DNA of 10,757 nt from an uncultured Porphyromonadaceae bacterium (lineage in GTDB: Bacteria; Bacteroidota; Bacteroidia; Bacteroidales; Muribaculaceae). The stretch's first letter is position 1. The number at the start of each line of letters is the position of its first letter. The stretch is from contig CAMWKC010000055.1 of assembly GCA_947174735.1 (NCBI GenBank), forward strand, positions 1 to 10,757, written 5' to 3'. The notes below the pieces were generated by a model. That model did not search any database and was not told where the DNA came from. It worked only from the letters and a program-made list of their open reading frames with translations. The translations under genes and the position numbers were made by a program. Shown here piece by piece: positions 1 to 6,968 of the stretch.

Positions 1-336
1 GCTGCTATCGCCAAGGGCGTTGAGACAGCTAAGAAGAATCTTATCAAGGTTCCTATTTACAAAGGCACCATACCCCACGAGCAGTTCGCCAAATTCGGCG
101 GCTCACGCATTTTCCTGAAGCCCGCTTCCGAGGGTACCGGCGTAAAGGCCGGCGGCGCTATGCGTGCCGTGCTTGAGAGCGTAGGTATCACCGACGTGTT
201 GGCTAAGTCGAAAGGCTCTTCCAACCCTCACAACCTTGTTAAGGCTACTATCGAGGCTCTCAGCGAGCTTCGCAGCCCTGCCGAAGTAGCTCAGAACCGT
301 GGTGTGAGCGTCGAGAAAGTGTTCACAGGTAAATAA
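1..336 (+). CDS. rpsE: 30S ribosomal protein S5, C-terminal part (5' end outside the window)
   Basis: The first 111 codons of the window are open in frame 1 and end in TAA. They match the C-terminal two thirds of ribosomal protein S5, a component of the small subunit that helps secure translational accuracy. Seen directly: the segment [12 protein letters not shown], followed by a Gly/Ala-rich stretch ([28 protein letters not shown]) that is typical of the S5 C-terminal domain, here broken by no frameshift. The N-terminal double-stranded RNA-binding domain lies upstream of the window. rpmD starts 11 bp after the stop, as in the spc operon of most bacteria. Identification is firm; only the true start is missing. 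Confidence 0.97.
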   Translation, partial: AAIAKGVETAKKNLIKVPIYKGTIPHEQFAKFGGSRIFLKPASEGTGVKAGGAMRAVLESVGITDVLAKSKGSSNPHNLVKATIEALSELRSPAEVAQNRGVSVEKVFTGK

Positions 337-347
337 GTAAAAGAGAA

Positions 348-527
348 ATGGCAAAGATTCAGATAAAGCAGATAAAGAGCCGTATCAACTGCCCCAAGGT
401 GCAGAAACGCACACTTGACGCACTCGGCCTGCGCAAGATGAACCACACAGTGGTTAAGGAAGACAATCCCTCGATACGGGGCATGGTCAATGCCGTACGC
501 CACCTGGTAGAAGTCACAAACCTCTAA
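348..527 (+). CDS. rpmD: 50S ribosomal protein L30
   Basis: A 59-residue protein beginning [20 protein letters not shown], the normal size for bacterial L30, a small protein on the solvent side of the large subunit. The pattern seen is the usual one: an N-terminal beta strand with basic residues, then [15 protein letters not shown], then a C-terminal segment ending in HLVEVTNL. The start ATG follows an A-rich leader (taaaagagaaATG), as is usual in Bacteroidetes, where Shine-Dalgarno sequences are weak. It sits between rpsE and rplO, its standard place in the spc operon, with 20 bp to rplO. Confidence 0.97.
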   Translation: MAKIQIKQIKSRINCPKVQKRTLDALGLRKMNHTVVKEDNPSIRGMVNAVRHLVEVTNL

Positions 528-547
528 AGCGAATTTCAAGAAAGAAT

Positions 548-997
548 ATGGAACTTCATAATCTCAAACCGGCCGTAGGCAGCAATAAGAAGAACAAACG
601 CGTAGGACGTGGTACAGGCTCAGGTTACGGCGGTACCTCCACACGTGGTCACAAGGGCGCCAAGTCGCGTTCGGGCTACTCGCACAAGATTGGCTTCGAA
701 GGCGGTCAGATGCCTCTGCAGCGCCGTCTTCCTAAGTTCGGCTTCAAGAACATCAACCGCGTCGAGTATAAGGCGGTTAATCTTGATGTGCTCGAAGCTC
801 TGGCAGCAGCCAAGGAGCTGGCTAAGATAACGGTTGCCGATCTGCGCGCTGCCGGTCTGGTGCCCAAGAAGTGTCTTGTGAAGATACTGGGCAACGGAGC
901 TGTAACCCGCGCTATCGAAGTCGAGGCCAACGCATTCTCGGCTAAAGCCGAGGAGGCTATCAAGGCCGCCGGCGGTTCAACCGTAATCAAAAAATAA
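548..997 (+). CDS. rplO: 50S ribosomal protein L15
   Basis: A 149-residue protein of normal L15 length. The N-terminal third is a basic, glycine-rich extension (VGRGTGSGYGGTSTRGHKG near residues 19-37) that threads into 23S rRNA. It is followed by GFEGGQMPLQRRLPKFGF, the most conserved L15 signature. The C-terminal half is the compact L15/L18e-type domain (KILGNGAVTRAIEVEANAFSAKAEEAI). It assembles into the large subunit near the peptidyl-transferase region. The start is supported by the conserved opening MELHNLKPA and an A-rich leader. secY begins 10 bp downstream; the rplO-secY pairing is nearly universal and supports both calls. Confidence 0.98.
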   Translation: MELHNLKPAVGSNKKNKRVGRGTGSGYGGTSTRGHKGAKSRSGYSHKIGFEGGQMPLQRRLPKFGFKNINRVEYKAVNLDVLEALAAAKELAKITVADLRAAGLVPKKCLVKILGNGAVTRAIEVEANAFSAKAEEAIKAAGGSTVIKK

Positions 998-1007
998 CTA
1001 ACCAACA

Positions 1008-2345
1008 ATGGGATTTACAAAGACGATTAAAAATATCTGGAGTGTAGAGGATCTGCGCCACCGCATCGGAATCACCCTGCTGCTGGTCATCATCTACCGC
1101 TTCGGATGCTATGTGGTCCTGCCGGGTATTAATCCCGACGACCTGATGGCACTCAAGAACTTCACCTCCGACGGTCTGATGCAGTTGCTCGATATGTTCT
1201 CGGGCGGTGCTTTCTCACAGGCCTCGATTTTCGCTCTGGGTATCATGCCCTACATCACAGCGTCGATCGTAATACAGCTGTTAGGCATGGTGCTTCCTGC
1301 CTTCCAGAAGATGCAGCGCGACGGCGAGAGCGGACGAATGAAGCTCAATCAGTACACGCGCTATCTCACGGTGCTGATACTGCTGTTCCAAGGTCCGGCC
1401 TATCTGCTCAACCTTAAATATCAGGTACAGGCAGCAGGCGGCCACGTAGAGATGACCTTCTGGACCATAGCGTTCATGACAATAGTGCTTGCCGCTGGCT
1501 CCATGTTCATCATGTGGCTTGGTGAGCGAATCGACCAGAAGGGTATCGGCAACGGTATCTCCTTCATAATTCTGATCGGTATCATCGCTCGTCTTCCGGA
1601 AGCGTTCATTCAGGAGTTCACCGGTAGGCTGATGAATTCGGCCGGCGGCGGCCTGGTGCTGTTCCTGGTCGAGATTGTAATTCTACTCGCTGTTATAGCC
1701 GGCGCTGTGTTGCTGGTGCAGGGTACACGTAAGGTACCTGTACAGTATGCCAAGAAGATTGTCGGCAACAAGCAGTATGGCGGTGCCCGCCAGTATATCC
1801 CCTTGAAGGTCAATGCCGCCGGTGTGATGCCTATAATCTTTGCGCAGGCTATCATGTTCATTCCTATCACTTTGGTGGGTTTCTCGAAGAGCCAGACCGG
1901 TTTCTTCGGTGCTCTTACCGACATGTACGGGTGGGTTTATAATGTGGTCTACTTCCTGCTGATTGTAGCGTTCACTTATTTCTACACCGCCATAACGGTG
2001 CGTCCCGCACAGATGGCCGAAGATATGAAGCGTAACAACGGCTTCATACCGGGTATCAAGCCTGGTAAGCCGACAGTCGATTATCTTGATTCTATTATGT
2101 CACGCATCACTCTTCCCGGTTCTATCTTCTTGGGTATCGTGGCTATAATGCCTGCCATAGCCCATGTGTGCGGTCTGAACCGTAGTTTTGCCTCATTCTT
2201 CGGCGGCACTTCGCTGCTGATTCTTGTAGGTGTCATTCTTGACACTCTGCGCATCATTGAGGGTCACCTGCTGATGCGTCACTATGACGGTCTTATGAAA
2301 GACGGCCGTATCAAGGGACGTACTACCGGCAGCGGCGCCTTCTAA
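1008..2345 (+). CDS. secY: Preprotein translocase channel subunit SecY
   Basis: A 445-residue polytopic membrane protein, the pore of the Sec translocon in the inner membrane, working with SecE, SecG and SecA. About ten hydrophobic segments can be seen, near residues 20-38, 72-96, 116-136, 149-170, 181-199, 214-237, 267-291, 307-332, 367-387 and 395-415. Family signatures present: the plug region FSGGAFSQASIFALGIMPYI (64-83), LGERIDQKGIGNGIS (171-185), the cytosolic loop with RKVPVQ (241-246), and a basic C-terminal tail after segment 10 (MRHYDGLMKDGRIKGR). Length and segment order are normal. It follows rplO by 10 bp and precedes map by 38 bp. No adk gene lies between secY and map, unlike in many Firmicutes. 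Confidence 0.98.
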   Translation: MGFTKTIKNIWSVEDLRHRIGITLLLVIIYRFGCYVVLPGINPDDLMALKNFTSDGLMQLLDMFSGGAFSQASIFALGIMPYITASIVIQLLGMVLPAFQKMQRDGESGRMKLNQYTRYLTVLILLFQGPAYLLNLKYQVQAAGGHVEMTFWTIAFMTIVLAAGSMFIMWLGERIDQKGIGNGISFIILIGIIARLPEAFIQEFTGRLMNSAGGGLVLFLVEIVILLAVIAGAVLLVQGTRKVPVQYAKKIVGNKQYGGARQYIPLKVNAAGVMPIIFAQAIMFIPITLVGFSKSQTGFFGALTDMYGWVYNVVYFLLIVAFTYFYTAITVRPAQMAEDMKRNNGFIPGIKPGKPTVDYLDSIMSRITLPGSIFLGIVAIMPAIAHVCGLNRSFASFFGGTSLLILVGVILDTLRIIEGHLLMRHYDGLMKDGRIKGRTTGSGAF

Positions 2346-2383
2346 GATGTGTGAACAGACTTTTCTGAATTGAGAAGAATCTG

Positions 2384-3169
2384 ATGATATACCTCAAGAC
2401 AGCTGAAGAGATAGAGCTCATGCGTGGTGCATGTGACCTTGTGAGCCGTACTCTTGGCGAAGTGGCCAAGTGGATACGTCCCGGTATCACCACCCTGCAG
2501 CTCGATACCATAGCCAGGGAGTTTATCCTCGACAACGGGGGTAAGCCCTCCTGCCTTGGTTATCACGGTTTTCCCGGCACCCTCTGTATCGAGGTTAATG
2601 AGACAGTGGTGCACGGCTTCCCTTCGCAGCAGACTCTGCGTGAGGGTGATATAATAGGCACCGACTGTGTGGTGGAACTCAACGGCTATTGCGGCGACAG
2701 CTGCTATACTTTTGCCGTAGGTGAGATTGACCCCAAGGTGCAGGCACTGCTCGACACTACATACAAGTCGCTATACAAAGGTATAGAGGCTGCCCGTGCA
2801 GGCAAGCGTATCGGCGACATAGCCAATGCTGTGCAGACTTACTGCGAAGCCCGGGGGTACAGTGTGGTGCGCGAAATGTGCGGCCATGGTATCGGACGTT
2901 CTATGCATGAAGCTCCCGAGGTACCTAACTTCGGACGTCGCGGCACAGGTCCGTTGCTCAAGCCCGGTATGTGTATAGCCATAGAGCCGATGATAAACCT
3001 CGGCAGTAAGAATATCGTCATTGAGCGCGACGGCTGGACATGCCGTACGCGTGACCGTAAACCATCGGCTCACTACGAACATACTATCGCGGTGACTGCC
3101 GGTGAGCCTGAGATACTGACGACATTCCGCTATGTCAATGAGGCACTTGAATCGAAACAATCATCATAA
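2384..3169 (+). CDS. map: Methionine aminopeptidase, type I
   Basis: A 261-residue cytoplasmic enzyme that removes the initiator methionine from new proteins. The five ligands of the dinuclear metal centre can all be placed by the usual spacing: Asp94 and Asp105 (11 apart, in GTDCVVELNGYCGD), His168 (GHGIGRSMHE), Glu201 (AIEPMI) and Glu232 (HYEHTIAVT). The substrate-side His77 is in VVHGFPS. There is no N-terminal zinc-finger extension, so it is the short bacterial form. The start ATG at 2384 gives MIYLKTAEEIELM, the normal family N-terminus. It lies between secY and infA, a common arrangement that links protein maturation to ribosome synthesis. The many cysteines (for example CLGYHGF, CVVELNGYC) do not form an obvious metal site. 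Confidence 0.97.
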   Translation: MIYLKTAEEIELMRGACDLVSRTLGEVAKWIRPGITTLQLDTIAREFILDNGGKPSCLGYHGFPGTLCIEVNETVVHGFPSQQTLREGDIIGTDCVVELNGYCGDSCYTFAVGEIDPKVQALLDTTYKSLYKGIEAARAGKRIGDIANAVQTYCEARGYSVVREMCGHGIGRSMHEAPEVPNFGRRGTGPLLKPGMCIAIEPMINLGSKNIVIERDGWTCRTRDRKPSAHYEHTIAVTAGEPEILTTFRYVNEALESKQSS

Positions 3170-3187
3170 CAACCCAAAAGAAAAGCA

Positions 3188-3406
3188 ATGGCAAAACAGG
3201 CAGCAATAGAGCAAGACGGTGTTATACTTGAGGCCCTCTCTAACGCCATGTTCAAAGTGGAGCTGGAGAACGGCCACGAGATTACTGCCCATATATCGGG
3301 CAAGATGAGAATGCACTATATCAAGATTCTTCCCGGTGATAAGGTGAGAGTCGAAATGTCGCCCTATGACTTGAGTAAGGGGCGCATAGCATTCAGATAC
3401 AAATAA
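3188..3406 (+). CDS. infA: Translation initiation factor IF-1
   Basis: A 72-residue protein, exactly the usual IF-1 size, consisting of one S1-type OB fold. Seen directly: [27 protein letters not shown], then [19 protein letters not shown] and the C-terminal [15 protein letters not shown], all canonical. IF-1 binds the A site of the 30S subunit during initiation together with IF-2 and IF-3. It lies 18 bp after map and 16 bp before rpmJ, the standard map-infA-rpmJ order. The leader is A-rich (aaaagaaaagcaATG). Confidence 0.98.
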   Translation: MAKQAAIEQDGVILEALSNAMFKVELENGHEITAHISGKMRMHYIKILPGDKVRVEMSPYDLSKGRIAFRYK

Positions 3407-3422
3407 AAAGCAAACACTATAT

Positions 3423-3539
3423 ATGAAAGTAAGAGCATCAATCAAAAAGCGCACTCCCGACAGCAAGATAGTTCGCCGCAAGGGAAGGCTGTATGTCATC
3501 AACAAGAAGAACCCCAAGTATAAGACCCGTCAGGGTTAA
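3423..3539 (+). CDS. rpmJ: 50S ribosomal protein L36, zinc-free form
   Basis: A 38-residue protein starting [17 protein letters not shown] and ending NPKYKTRQG, the fixed length and ends of L36. The canonical zinc-ribbon form has three cysteines and a histidine as metal ligands. Here there is no cysteine and no histidine anywhere in the protein, so it is a C-minus version that cannot bind zinc in the normal way. It is the smallest protein of the large subunit. It closes the spc part of the cluster; a 117-bp spacer follows, unlike the short gaps before it. Confidence 0.97.
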   Translation: MKVRASIKKRTPDSKIVRRKGRLYVINKKNPKYKTRQG

Positions 3540-3561
3540 GCATACGGCGGGGCAGTGTGCC

Positions 3562-3583
3562 GGGTGTAAGGCAGAATACACTC
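3562..3583 (+). promoter_or_regulatory. Small stem-loop in the rpmJ-rpsM spacer
   Basis: Seven pairs, one of them G-U, join GGGTGTA (3562-3568) to TACACTC (3577-3583) around an 8-nt loop. It lies just downstream of rpmJ and upstream of the proposed rpsM promoter. No U-run follows, so it is not a standard intrinsic terminator. It could pause transcription, protect the upstream mRNA end, or mean nothing; confidence is low. Confidence 0.3.
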
Positions 3584-3623
3584 TGTGCCACACGACATGC
3601 ACCGAAAGACAAAAACGAAACAT

Positions 3624-3631
3624 TAACTTTG
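3624..3631 (+). promoter_or_regulatory. Probable internal promoter (-7 box TAACTTTG) for rpsM and the alpha operon
   Basis: TAACTTTG matches the Bacteroidetes primary-sigma -7 consensus TAnnTTTG exactly and lies in an A-rich stretch 25 bp before the rpsM start. Transcription would begin near 3638 and leave a leader of about 20 nt. No good TTTG-type -33 element is visible around 3597-3606, which lowers confidence. The position fits the boundary between the spc and alpha operons, where the spacer widens to 117 bp. Confidence 0.55.
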
Positions 3632-3656
3632 CAAAAAATTCAAACGAACTATCTAT

Positions 3657-4037
3657 ATGGCAGTACGAATAGTCGGCGTTGATTTGCCGCAGAACAAAAG
3701 GGGTGAAATTGCCCTGACCTACATCTTCGGCATTGGCCGAAGTGCAGCTAACACCATCCTTGAGAAGGCCGGTGTTAACCGCGACATCAAAGTACAGGAC
3801 TGGACCGACGCACAGGCAGCCGCCGTGCGTGAGGTGATTCAGCAGAATTATAAGGTAGAGGGCGACCTCCGCTCAGAGATACAGCTCAACATCAAGCGTC
3901 TGATGGATATCGGCTGTTACCGTGGTATACGTCACCGTATCGGTCTGCCCGTGCGCGGACAGAGCACCAAGAATAATGCCCGTACCCGCAAGGGCCGCAA
4001 GAAAACAGTCGCCAACAAGAAGAAAGCTACTAAATAA
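3657..4037 (+). CDS. rpsM: 30S ribosomal protein S13
   Basis: A 126-residue protein of normal S13 length. Seen directly: [35 protein letters not shown], the helix-two-turn-helix start, then [19 protein letters not shown] and a strongly basic tail ([20 protein letters not shown]) that reaches toward the P-site tRNA. S13 lies in the head of the 30S subunit and forms bridges to the 50S subunit. It is the first gene after the wide spacer with the TAACTTTG box, so it is probably the first gene of a separately promoted alpha operon. rpsK follows after 9 bp. Confidence 0.98.
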   Translation: MAVRIVGVDLPQNKRGEIALTYIFGIGRSAANTILEKAGVNRDIKVQDWTDAQAAAVREVIQQNYKVEGDLRSEIQLNIKRLMDIGCYRGIRHRIGLPVRGQSTKNNARTRKGRKKTVANKKKATK

Positions 4038-4046
4038 TATAGAACA

Positions 4047-4436
4047 ATGGCAAAAAAGACAGTCGCAGCTAAGAAGAGAAATGTCAAGGTTGACGCAATG
4101 GGTCAGCTTCATGTGCATAGCTCCTTCAATAATATTATCGTCTGCCTGGCCAACAGCGAGGGACAGGTTATCTCGTGGTCATCGGCAGGCAAAATGGGCT
4201 TTCGTGGCTCAAAGAAGAATACTCCCTACGCTGCTCAGATGGCAGCTCAGGATTGCGCCAAGGTAGCGTATGATCTCGGCCTGCGTAAGGTTAAGGCTTA
4301 TGTGAAGGGTCCGGGCAACGGCCGTGAGTCGGCTATACGTACCGTACACGGTGCCGGTATCGAGGTTGTCGAAATCGTCGACGTGACTCCGCTGCCGCAC
4401 AATGGCTGCCGTCCTCCCAAGAGAAGAAGGGTGTAA
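4047..4436 (+). CDS. rpsK: 30S ribosomal protein S11
   Basis: A 129-residue protein with the S11 pattern: basic N-terminus, then [40 protein letters not shown] core (residues about 22-57), then [22 protein letters not shown] and the C-terminal [12 protein letters not shown]11 sits on the 30S platform next to the Shine-Dalgarno/anti-Shine-Dalgarno helix region. It lies 9 bp after rpsM. The spacer after it, 287 bp, is the longest within the ribosomal cluster and appears structured. Confidence 0.98.
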   Translation: MAKKTVAAKKRNVKVDAMGQLHVHSSFNNIIVCLANSEGQVISWSSAGKMGFRGSKKNTPYAAQMAAQDCAKVAYDLGLRKVKAYVKGPGNGRESAIRTVHGAGIEVVEIVDVTPLPHNGCRPPKRRRV

Positions 4437-4723
4437 TCGGCATCGCCAGTGTTGACAGTAGCAAAGACAGCAAGAAGACAAAATATATTTTCTTCATATC
4501 GCTGCGGGCCGACGTCATGTCGCCTGCCGTGGTGAGGCTGAATGCGAAAAAGACCATCTCCGGACATTGCCCGTCCTTATGCCTTTCGAAAGGTATAACC
4601 TACGATACGGGTCATTTCGGAAAGAAGCTTTTCTCTCGATGGTCGCGGCTGCGCTAAGGCATCATCCGCAGGGTCACGCTACACCGGCGGCCCACACCAA
4701 CAAATTCCAACAGACAAAGAAAA
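4437..4723 (+). promoter_or_regulatory. Structured leader upstream of rpsD, probable S4 autoregulatory RNA
   Basis: This 287-nt spacer has no convincing gene but many possible helices. The key one is a 7-bp long-range helix, GACCATC (4552-4558) with GATGGTC (4638-4644), closing a domain. Inside it are a 9-bp hairpin with one G-U pair at 4577-4598 (loop tcga), a flanking helix CCCGT/ACGGG (4570-4574 with 4607-4611), and a small hairpin at 4623-4634. Upstream are an A/T-rich hairpin at 4474-4495 and a bulged 9-pair hairpin at 4504-4527. Downstream, CTGCG pairs with CGCAG (4649-4653 with 4667-4671). S4 represses alpha-operon translation in several phyla, and I recall an S4-Bacteroidia leader being described. 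Membership here is inferred and not tested. Confidence 0.65.
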
Positions 4724-5329
4724 ATGGCAAGATATACAGGTCCCAAGACAAAAATCGCCCGTAAGTTTGGCGAGCCTATTTTCGGCGAGGATAAAGTGCT
4801 CTCAAAAAAGAATTATCCCCCGGGCCAGCACGGCGCTAACCGTCGCCGCAAGACATCGGAGTATGGTGTCCAGCTCAAAGAGAAGCAGAAAGCTAAATAC
4901 ACCTATGGTGTACTTGAGCGTCAGTTCCGCAACCTCTTTGACAAGGCTGCACGCACCAAAGGTATTACCGGCGAGGTTCTTCTGCAGCTGCTTGAGAGCC
5001 GTCTCGATAACGTAGTTTACCGTCTGGGTCTGGCTCCCAGCCGTCCGGCTGCCCGCCAGCTTGTGCTGCATAAGCACATCACAGTCAACGGAGACGTTGT
5101 CAACATTCCTTCGTATCATGTACGCCCCGGCGACGTTGTAGCCGTGCGCGAGAAGTCGAAGTCACTTGAAGTCATCGCCGACTGCCTGGCAGGATTCAAC
5201 CACAGCAAGTATCCCTGGATTGAATGGGACGAAAGCGTTAAGGGCGGCCGCTTCCTGCACATGCCCGCACGCGAGGATATCCCCGAGACTATCAAGGAAC
5301 AGTTGATCGTCGAGTTGTATTCTAAATAA
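4724..5329 (+). CDS. rpsD: 30S ribosomal protein S4, zinc-free form
   Basis: A 201-residue protein of normal S4 length. The N-terminal region ([21 protein letters not shown]) lacks the cysteine cluster found in zinc-binding S4, so it is the C-minus type. Residues about 91-155 form the S4 RNA-binding fold: [25 protein letters not shown] followed by [20 protein letters not shown]. The C-terminus ends [11 protein letters not shown]4 starts assembly of the 30S body by binding a five-way junction of 16S rRNA and, in many bacteria, also represses its own operon. The start ATG follows an A-rich stretch (caaagaaaaATG) at the end of the structured spacer. rpoA begins 16 bp later. Confidence 0.98.
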   Translation: MARYTGPKTKIARKFGEPIFGEDKVLSKKNYPPGQHGANRRRKTSEYGVQLKEKQKAKYTYGVLERQFRNLFDKAARTKGITGEVLLQLLESRLDNVVYRLGLAPSRPAARQLVLHKHITVNGDVVNIPSYHVRPGDVVAVREKSKSLEVIADCLAGFNHSKYPWIEWDESVKGGRFLHMPAREDIPETIKEQLIVELYSK

Positions 5330-5345
5330 TAAACCGTAGAGACCC

Positions 5346-6344
5346 ATGTCAATCTTAGCATTTCAAAAGCCCGAAAAGGTCATAATGCTTGAGGATACCG
5401 AGCGTTTCGGAAAGTTTGAATTCCGTCCGCTTGAGCCCGGCTATGGCCAGACCATAGGCAACGCCCTGCGCCGCATACTGCTGTCGAGCCTGGGTGGTTT
5501 TGCCATCTGCAACATCCGTATCGACGGTGTGGCACATGAGCTTGATACCATACCCGGGGTTAAGGAAGATGTCACCAATATCATTCTTAACCTTAAGCAG
5601 GTACGTTTCAAGCAACTTGCCGAGGACATCGACACCGAGAAGGGTGTGCTGTCGGTCTCGGGTACAAATGAGTTGAAGGCCGGCGACTTGGGTAAAGTGC
5701 TTTCAGGTTTCGAGGTTCTGAATCCTGAACTCGTTATTTGCCGTCTCGATCCTTCGGCAAGTTTCCAGATGGAGTACACCATCAATAAAGGCCGCGGTTG
5801 GGTGCCTGCTGATGAAAACCGTGAGATGCTCGACGGAGCTGATCCCAGTGTCATCGCCATTGACTCGATCTATACCCCTATCAAGAATGTGAAGTACTCT
5901 GTCGAGAACTATCGCGTGGAGCAGAAGACCGACTACGAGAAACTCGTACTTGAAGTCACTACCGACGGCTCCATACTTCCAAAAGACGCTCTTAAGGAGG
6001 CCAGCAAGATTCTGATACACCACTTCATGCTCTTCAGCGATGAGAAAATCACGCTTGAGGCACCTGTAGAAGAGGGTGAGGAAGAATTTGATGAGGACGT
6101 ACTCCACATGCGTCAGTTGCTCAAGACCAAACTGGTCGATATGGGCCTGACCGTGCGTGCGCTCAATTGCCTCAAGAGTGCTGAAGTCGAGACACTGGGT
6201 GAGCTCGTTGTCTTCAACAGAAATGACCTGTTGAAGTTCCGCAACTTTGGTAAGAAGTCGCTCTCCGAGCTTGACACTTTGCTCAGCAACCACAATCTCT
6301 CTTTTGGAATGGATATTTCTAAATACAAATTAGACAAAGACTAA
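5346..6344 (+). CDS. rpoA: DNA-directed RNA polymerase alpha subunit
   Basis: A 332-residue protein of normal length. The N-terminal assembly domain (about 15-240) shows [19 protein letters not shown] and [15 protein letters not shown], which form the dimer interface that nucleates core polymerase assembly. An acidic linker ([11 protein letters not shown], about 241-251) joins it to the C-terminal domain. That domain (about 258-325) contains [20 protein letters not shown] and [10 protein letters not shown]. Arg271 in TVRALNC aligns with Arg265 of the E. coli protein, the residue that contacts UP-element DNA and activators. It is co-transcribed with rpsD upstream and rplQ downstream (6 bp), the invariant alpha-operon order. 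Regulation by S4 through the leader upstream of rpsD is possible. Confidence 0.99.
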   Translation: MSILAFQKPEKVIMLEDTERFGKFEFRPLEPGYGQTIGNALRRILLSSLGGFAICNIRIDGVAHELDTIPGVKEDVTNIILNLKQVRFKQLAEDIDTEKGVLSVSGTNELKAGDLGKVLSGFEVLNPELVICRLDPSASFQMEYTINKGRGWVPADENREMLDGADPSVIAIDSIYTPIKNVKYSVENYRVEQKTDYEKLVLEVTTDGSILPKDALKEASKILIHHFMLFSDEKITLEAPVEEGEEEFDEDVLHMRQLLKTKLVDMGLTVRALNCLKSAEVETLGELVVFNRNDLLKFRNFGKKSLSELDTLLSNHNLSFGMDISKYKLDKD

Positions 6345-6350
6345 ACAACG

Positions 6351-6854
6351 ATGAGACATAATAAGAAATTCAACCACCTCAGCCGTAAGAAAGGGCATCG
6401 CGACGCTCTGCTGCAGAACCTTGCCATCGCTCTTATCCAGCATAAGCGCATCTTCACGACTTTGGCCAAGGCAAAGGCGTTGCGTGTTTTTGCCGAACCC
6501 ATCATAACACGCTCAAAAACCGACGATACCGCCAACCGCCGTCTCGTCTTCAGCTACCTTCAGAATAAGGAAGCTGTTAAAGAACTTTTCGGCGTGGTTG
6601 CCGAGAAAGTCGCCGACCGTCCCGGTGGATACCTGCGCATCCTCAAGACCGGTCATCGTCTGGGCGACAACGCCGAGATGTGTATGATCGAGTTTGTGGA
6701 CTTCAACGAGAACGCACTGCCCGACAAGTCTGCCAAGAAGGCTAAGGCTACTCGTCGCTCGCGTCGCGGTGGCAAGAAAGCTACTGACGATGCTGCCGCA
6801 GCTCCCCAGGCCGTTGCCGAAGCTCCTGCTGAGGCTCCCGCTGCTGCCGAGTGA
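6351..6854 (+). CDS. rplQ: 50S ribosomal protein L17 with alanine-rich C-terminal tail
   Basis: A 167-residue protein. Residues 1 to about 119 are the conserved L17 core: [24 protein letters not shown], then [21 protein letters not shown], and [28 protein letters not shown]. The remaining 48 or so residues form a tail: first basic ([16 protein letters not shown]), then rich in Ala, Pro and Glu ([10 protein letters not shown]). Many bacterial L17 proteins stop soon after the core, at about 116-130 residues; extended tails are seen in Bacteroidetes. The tail is probably disordered and its role is unknown. It is the last gene of the operon, followed by a hairpin and a strong terminator. Confidence 0.97.
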   Translation: MRHNKKFNHLSRKKGHRDALLQNLAIALIQHKRIFTTLAKAKALRVFAEPIITRSKTDDTANRRLVFSYLQNKEAVKELFGVVAEKVADRPGGYLRILKTGHRLGDNAEMCMIEFVDFNENALPDKSAKKAKATRRSRRGGKKATDDAAAAPQAVAEAPAEAPAAAE

Positions 6855-6865
6855 TCGCCGCTCTT

Positions 6866-6898
6866 ACCGGTCACTGCCGCTTAACGCGGACAGTCGGT
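6866..6898 (+). other. Stem-loop in the rplQ 3' untranslated region
   Basis: A bulged hairpin starts 12 nt after the rplQ stop. ACCG (6866-6869) pairs with CGGT (6895-6898), ACTG (6873-6876) with CAGT (6891-6894), and CCGC (6877-6880) with GCGG (6886-6889), around loop ttaac. It is distinct from the terminator hairpin that follows and has no U-run. It may shield the mRNA end or bind a protein; that is inference. Confidence 0.4.
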
Positions 6899-6908
6899 CA
6901 TAATGTAT

Positions 6909-6948
6909 AAAAGCTGTTCGGTCGGATTCCGACCGAACAGCTTTTTTT
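6909..6948 (+). terminator. Intrinsic terminator of the ribosomal/rpoA operon
   Basis: A perfect hairpin with stem GCTGTTCGGTCGG paired to its complement around the 3-nt loop att (6913-6941), extended by flanking A-T pairs and followed directly by seven T residues (6942-6948). It lies 54 nt after the rplQ stop, so it ends the plus-strand transcript. Read from the minus strand, the same hairpin is followed by only four T residues, so it may act weakly in that direction on thiF transcripts. Confidence 0.93.
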
Positions 6949-6968
6949 GGTGGGGTAGTCGGGGTAAG

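Noticed and set aside
4452..4491. TTGACA (4452-4457) and TATATTTT (4484-4491) as a promoter for rpsD
   Set aside because: The separation is too long for either a sigma-70 or a Bacteroidetes promoter, and the downstream box lacks the final G of TAnnTTTG.
4567..4764. 65-codon open frame in the rpsK-rpsD spacer that overlaps the rpsD start
   Set aside because: It runs out of frame into rpsD, its translation resembles no family, and the stretch is better explained by RNA helices.
5703..6293. 196-codon minus-strand open frame opposite rpoA
   Set aside because: It is antisense to rpoA across conserved coding sequence, so it is best read as a by-product of codon bias.
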